The position numbers and the translations under genes are program-made. From JANQPX01 sp965204405 (GTDB taxonomy: Bacteria > Pseudomonadota > Alphaproteobacteria > Geminicoccales > Geminicoccaceae): a stretch of DNA of 64,000 nt. This document shows positions 60,908 through 64,000 of this stretch, one piece after another. The notes beneath the pieces are model-generated. The model was not told the origin of the DNA, made no database searches, and saw only the letters and a program-made list of their open reading frames with translations. The stretch spans positions 496,001 to 560,000 of the forward strand of contig CBDBEN010000005.1 in assembly GCA_965204405.1 (NCBI GenBank). The letters run 5' to 3'. The number at the start of each line of letters is the position of its first letter. Positions within the stretch are counted from its first letter, which is position 1.

Positions 60908-62463
60908 GCTTGCCTCGCCGGGCTGGATGTCGCGTTGTCGCCGCCATGAAAGCCGCCCATCAGCAAGCCGATCTGCTCGGCGCTGACGTCGCTCGCAGCA
61001 TGGGAATCGGAAAGCCGGCCCAGATTGAGCACCGCCAGGCGGTCGCTGATGGCGAACAGCTCGTCCAGGTCCTGGGAAATGATCAGGACCGCCGTGCCTT
61101 GGTCCGCGAGGTCGAACAGGGCCTGATGAATCACGGAGGCGGCCCCCGCATCGACGCCCCAGGTCGGCTGGGCTGCAATCAGAATGGTCGGCTTCTGCTC
61201 GATTTCGCGGCCGATAATGAACTTTTGCAAATTGCCGCCGGAAAGGGAGCGCGCCTGGGCATCGATGCCGGGCGTGCGCACATCGAACCGCTCGACGACG
61301 CCTTCGGAAAATTGTCGGCTGGCTTCCTGCTTCATCACCCCAAAGGGCGCCAGCAGCTTCATTTGCCCGAAGGCGCTTAGAAACCCGTTGTCGACCAGGG
61401 TCATCTCCGGCACGGCACCATGCCCCAGGCGCTCTTCCGGAACGAAGGCCAGACCGAGACGTCGACGCGCCTGCGGGCCCGCTTTGCCGACGGGCACCCC
61501 GTCGATCGTGATGGCATTCGGGTTGTCGACCAGCACCTCGCCGGACAGCGCTTCTTGGAGTTCGATCTGACCGTTGCCTGCAACGCCTGCAATGCCGACG
61601 ATCTCGCCGGCGCGCACCTCGATGCCGACATCGTCGAGATCGACGCCGAACGGCTCCGGCGATATCAGCGACAGGCCGTCGACCTTGAGACGGACATCGT
61701 CCTGAAGCCTGGCATCGCGCGGTCGTGCCTCCGGGCGCTTGAGGTCTGTGCCGATCATCATGGATGCGAGACTGGCGGCCGTCTCCTTGTCCGGGTCGCA
61801 GGTCGCGACGACCTTGCCCTGACGGAGCACCGTGGCGCGCTGGCAAAGGGCGCGGATTTCATCGAGCTTGTGGCTGATATAGAGGATCGAGCAGCCCTCG
61901 GAGGCCAGCCGGCGAAGGGTCTTGAAAAGCTGGTCGACCTCCTGCGGCGTGAGCACCGAGGTCGGCTCGTCCATGATCAGGAGCTTCGGGTTCTGCAAAA
62001 GACAGCGCACGATCTCGATCCGCTGACGCTCGCCGACGGAGAGTTCGTGCACATAGCGGGTCGGGTCCAGCGGCAGGCCATAGGTTTGCGAGACTTCCCG
62101 AACCTGCGCCGACAAAGCCGCCATATCCCGCTCGCCCGGCATGCCGAGGGCGACGTTTTCAAGAACCGTCAGCGCTTCGAACAGGGAGAAATGCTGAAAC
62201 ACCATGCCGATGCCGAGCTTGCGGGCGGCATTCGGATCGGCGATCGTGACCGTTTCGCCTTCCCACTCGATGTTTCCGGCATCCGGCCCGAGCACGCCAT
62301 AGATGATCTTGACAAGCGTGCTCTTCCCGGCACCGTTTTCGCCGAGCAGCGCATGGATCTCACCGGGCAGCACGTCGAAATCGACGGAATCATTAGCCAG
62401 GCAGCCGGGAAAACGTTTGGTAATATTGGCGAGCTTAAGGCGAGGCGTGCTGGTTTCTTTCAT
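60904..62463 (-). CDS. ABC transporter ATP-binding protein with two ATPase domains (nucleoside/BMP-type importer)
   Basis: A 519-residue protein with two fused ABC domains, as in the RbsA/NupO family. The first domain has Walker A LLGENGAGKSTLVKI, signature HELSVGERQRIEIVRCL and Walker B LLIMDEPTSVLTPQE. The second has a degenerate Walker A GIAGVAGNGQIELQEAL and the signature RSLSGGNLQKFIIGREIEQKPTILIAAQPTWGVDAGA. The N-terminal LKLANITKRFPGCLANDSVDFDV is typical. It is the first gene of the operon; the likely substrate class is nucleosides, inferred from the BMP-type binding protein. Confidence 0.94.
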   Translation of the reverse strand: MKETSTPRLKLANITKRFPGCLANDSVDFDVLPGEIHALLGENGAGKSTLVKIIYGVLGPDAGNIEWEGETVTIADPNAARKLGIGMVFQHFSLFEALTVLENVALGMPGERDMAALSAQVREVSQTYGLPLDPTRYVHELSVGERQRIEIVRCLLQNPKLLIMDEPTSVLTPQEVDQLFKTLRRLASEGCSILYISHKLDEIRALCQRATVLRQGKVVATCDPDKETAASLASMMIGTDLKRPEARPRDARLQDDVRLKVDGLSLISPEPFGVDLDDVGIEVRAGEIVGIAGVAGNGQIELQEALSGEVLVDNPNAITIDGVPVGKAGPQARRRLGLAFVPEERLGHGAVPEMTLVDNGFLSAFGQMKLLAPFGVMKQEASRQFSEGVVERFDVRTPGIDAQARSLSGGNLQKFIIGREIEQKPTILIAAQPTWGVDAGAASVIHQALFDLADQGTAVLIISQDLDELFAISDRLAVLNLGRLSDSHAASDVSAEQIGLLMGGFHGGDNATSSPARQA

Positions 62464-62703
62464 CTCATTGCCGGCCGTGTTTACGGTTAGCCCCTTGGTT
62501 GCCCAGTGCTTTTTCGATCATCTGGCCGTCATCATGCCGCCCGCATCGCCCGCTGTCACCTATTCACGGCCACTTTCGGTGGTTATCGGCATCATCGGGT
62601 ATCCCGCCGCTCTCTGGCAATTGGCGGACAAGTCGACTAAAAGCCCAGATGTCGTGCCTGAAAGCCGCGGTTTGCTTCTGTGCGCGAAGGGAGTCCGAAC
62701 GGT

Positions 62704-63816
62704 ATGAACACTGCGCGCGAAGCAGTTTTTTCAACGGAGCAAAACCAGTCCCCTCTATCGGCGGCTGGGCTTTTGCCGGTTCAGCAATTGCAAGCCCTGA
62801 TCGAAGGTGAGCGCGAGATCCGCGCATCGGCGCCGATCGAGCCCGCGCAACTGCAGCCGGCGTCACTTGATCTCCGCCTTGGCGCTCGCGCCTTTCGCGT
62901 CAGAGCGAGCTTTCTTCCGGGCGAGAATGCGACGGTCCAGGAAAAAATCGATCAGTTCGCGATGCACGCCTTTGAACTTGGCGATGAAGGGACGGTGCTG
63001 GAAAAAGGCTGCGTCTACATCGTCGAACTGGTGGAGAGCCTGGCGCTTAGCGACCGAACGGCGGCCTTTGCCAACCCGAAAAGCTCGATTGGCCGGATCG
63101 ATGTGTTCACCCGATTGATCACCGATCATGGGGTCGAGTTCGATCGGGTCAGAAGAGGGTATCAAGGGCCGCTCTATGCTGAGATTTCGCCGCGAACCTT
63201 CAGCATTCTTGCGCGAAGAGGCGATCGTTTGAGCCAAATCCGGATCAAGCGTGGGGATCATGGCTCTGCCGGAGGCGGGATTGCCGGAAACACCGTGCCG
63301 GAAGGCGTGCCGGTGACCGTGGAACTGGGCTCTTCTGCGGGCGATGGCATTATCGGCTATCGGGCGAGAAAACATGCAGGCCTGATCGATCTTCGCAAGC
63401 TTGCGCATTACGATGTTCAGGAATTCTGGCATCCATTGAGGGCGAGGGGCGACAAGACCCTGGTTCTGGATCCGGACGAATTCTATATCCTGGCTTCCAA
63501 GGAGGCCGTGCGTATTCCACCGGACCAGGCCGCCGAGATGCTGGCCTATGACACATCGATCGGCGAGTTTCGGGTGCATTATGCCGGGTTCTTCGATCCG
63601 GGCTTCGGCCATGCGGAAGCCGAGGCGGAGGGCACGCGCGCGGTGCTCGAAGTCCGGTCGCACGAAGTGCCCTTCGTGCTTGAAGACGGCCAGCGGGTCG
63701 GTCAGCTCATTTATGAGTCGCTGACCGCCCGTCCCGATCAGCTCTATGGTGTCGATATCGGCTCGAACTATCAGCGCCAGGGCCTCAGGTTGTCGAAACA
63801 TTTCGCCGTCGATTGA
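62704..63816 (+). CDS. dcd: 2'-deoxycytidine 5'-triphosphate deaminase, long form
   Basis: A 370-residue enzyme that deaminates dCTP to dUTP in thymidylate synthesis. It is about twice the length of the short Dcd because two dUTPase-like halves are joined, as in the alphaproteobacterial family. Seen are IEPAQLQPASLDLRLGARAFRVRASFLPGEN in the first half, NPKSSIGRIDVFTRLITDHGVEFDRVRRGYQGPLYAEISPRTFSILARRGDRLSQIRIKRG around the nucleotide site, and AEGTRAVLEVRSHEVPFVLEDGQRVGQLIYE in the second half. ATG 62704 has AAGGGAG upstream. It is divergent from the nucleoside-type importer, a reasonable metabolic neighbour. Confidence 0.94.
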   Translation: MNTAREAVFSTEQNQSPLSAAGLLPVQQLQALIEGEREIRASAPIEPAQLQPASLDLRLGARAFRVRASFLPGENATVQEKIDQFAMHAFELGDEGTVLEKGCVYIVELVESLALSDRTAAFANPKSSIGRIDVFTRLITDHGVEFDRVRRGYQGPLYAEISPRTFSILARRGDRLSQIRIKRGDHGSAGGGIAGNTVPEGVPVTVELGSSAGDGIIGYRARKHAGLIDLRKLAHYDVQEFWHPLRARGDKTLVLDPDEFYILASKEAVRIPPDQAAEMLAYDTSIGEFRVHYAGFFDPGFGHAEAEAEGTRAVLEVRSHEVPFVLEDGQRVGQLIYESLTARPDQLYGVDIGSNYQRQGLRLSKHFAVD

Positions 63817-63866
63817 GCCTTTCTACCAGTTTTTTTGCGACGACCGCGAGAGTTGCCGACACATTC

Positions 63867-63888
63867 GTGAACAGCATGGCCTGTTCAC
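63867..63888. promoter_or_regulatory. Palindrome before the last, partial gene
   Basis: GTGAACAG-CATGGC-CTGTTCAC is a perfect 8-6-8 inverted repeat 58 bases before the start at 63946. It could be an operator or the hairpin of a weak terminator for dcd; no T-run follows. It is not a LexA box because the half-site spacing is wrong. Confidence 0.45.
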
Positions 63889-63945
63889 CTTCGGCGCCGG
63901 CACTTATGCTTTTTCTCGAGGAGCAAAAATACCCGGAGACCTGCG

Positions 63946-64000
63946 ATGATCGATGCCACCGAGCCTCTGAAAAAGCACATCACCGTTCATGGCAAGTCGA
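63946..64000 (+). CDS. Unidentified gene, N-terminal part (3' end outside window)
   Basis: A new reading frame begins at ATG 63946 with GGAG seven bases upstream and gives IDATEPLKKHITVHGKS before the window ends. Eighteen residues are too few to name a family. It lies 129 bases after dcd on the same strand. The ribosome site and clean start suggest a real gene, but nothing can be said about its function. Confidence 0.5.
   Translation, partial: MIDATEPLKKHITVHGKS

Noticed and set aside
60910..62490. Long plus-strand open frames of 156 and 356 codons
   Set aside because: Both are antisense to the double-domain ATPase gene, whose motifs are intact, and have no ribosome sites.
63867..63888. 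A LexA (SOS) box near dcd
   Set aside because: GAAC and GTTC half-sites occur but are spaced 10 bases apart, whereas alphaproteobacterial LexA sites need seven; it is listed only as a palindrome of unknown use.

Overview
The window is high-GC, densely coded chromosomal DNA of an alphaproteobacterium. The evidence is the lon-hup order at the left edge, a UPF0314/DUF2585 membrane protein, a YbjN - proC - TetR/COQ9-like - phasin run, an Hsp20-Lon pair, and a long (about 370 aa) dCTP deaminase of the type found in alphaproteobacteria. A phasin suggests polyhydroxyalkanoate storage. The XrtA/PEP-CTERM-type genes make a Rhodospirillales-like lineage more likely than classical rhizobia, but that placement is inference. 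I see no rRNA, tRNA, CRISPR array, prophage or transposase.

Layout. 1-9.6 kb: end of lon, hup, DUF2585 protein, a ThDP-dependent 2-oxoacid decarboxylase, a LarA-like protein, an EamA transporter, aminopeptidase N and a small membrane protein. 9.6-23.1 kb: an exopolysaccharide block of the exosortase-A (XrtA/PEP-CTERM) type. On the minus strand lie a FemAB-like protein, two glycosyltransferases, an asparagine-synthase-like amidotransferase, the TPR protein PrsT, the sigma-54 activator PrsR and the histidine kinase PrsK. A divergent beta-barrel outer-membrane protein follows. No exosortase and no PEP-CTERM substrate is visible in the window. 23.2-28.4 kb: a secreted hypothetical protein overlapping tail to tail with an RND efflux pump and its membrane-fusion protein. 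28.7-31.2 kb: proA-nadD-rsfS. 31.4-34.4 kb: ubiK-like, ybjN-like, proC, TetR/COQ9-like and phasin genes. 34.5-39.3 kb: a MeaB GTPase, a 634-base non-coding stretch rich in inverted repeats, a nitronate-monooxygenase-like flavoprotein with a second EamA transporter, and a divergent LysR regulator. 39.6-45.1 kb: a complete oligopeptide ABC importer. 45.1-47.6 kb: a nucleotidyltransferase-like protein and an SLC13/TrkA-C permease. 47.7-51.5 kb: Hsp20, a second Lon and a SpoU-type RNA methyltransferase. 51.5-55.2 kb: a frameshifted ku gene and two TPR-containing proteins. 55.2-57.1 kb: a Kef-type antiporter. 57.7-62.5 kb: a BMP-family nucleoside-type ABC importer. 62.7-64 kb: dCTP deaminase and the start of one more gene.

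How the parts fit together. PrsK/PrsR are expected to sense an envelope signal and, with sigma-54, drive genes for the polymer made by the glycosyltransferases, amidotransferase and FemAB-like protein; PrsT and the beta-barrel protein would serve export. The two lon genes and hsp20 form a protein quality-control theme. proA and proC are both present but on opposite strands and without proB.

The most unusual items are: the exosortase-less PrsK/PrsR/PrsT locus; a dispersed palindromic repeat found at four intergenic sites, two of which share long flanks; two near-identical 23-bp operator-like sites, one of them in front of the polysaccharide operon; ku carrying two +1 frameshifts; and two genes (rsfS, SpoU methyltransferase) whose best initiation sites are not ATG, GTG or TTG.
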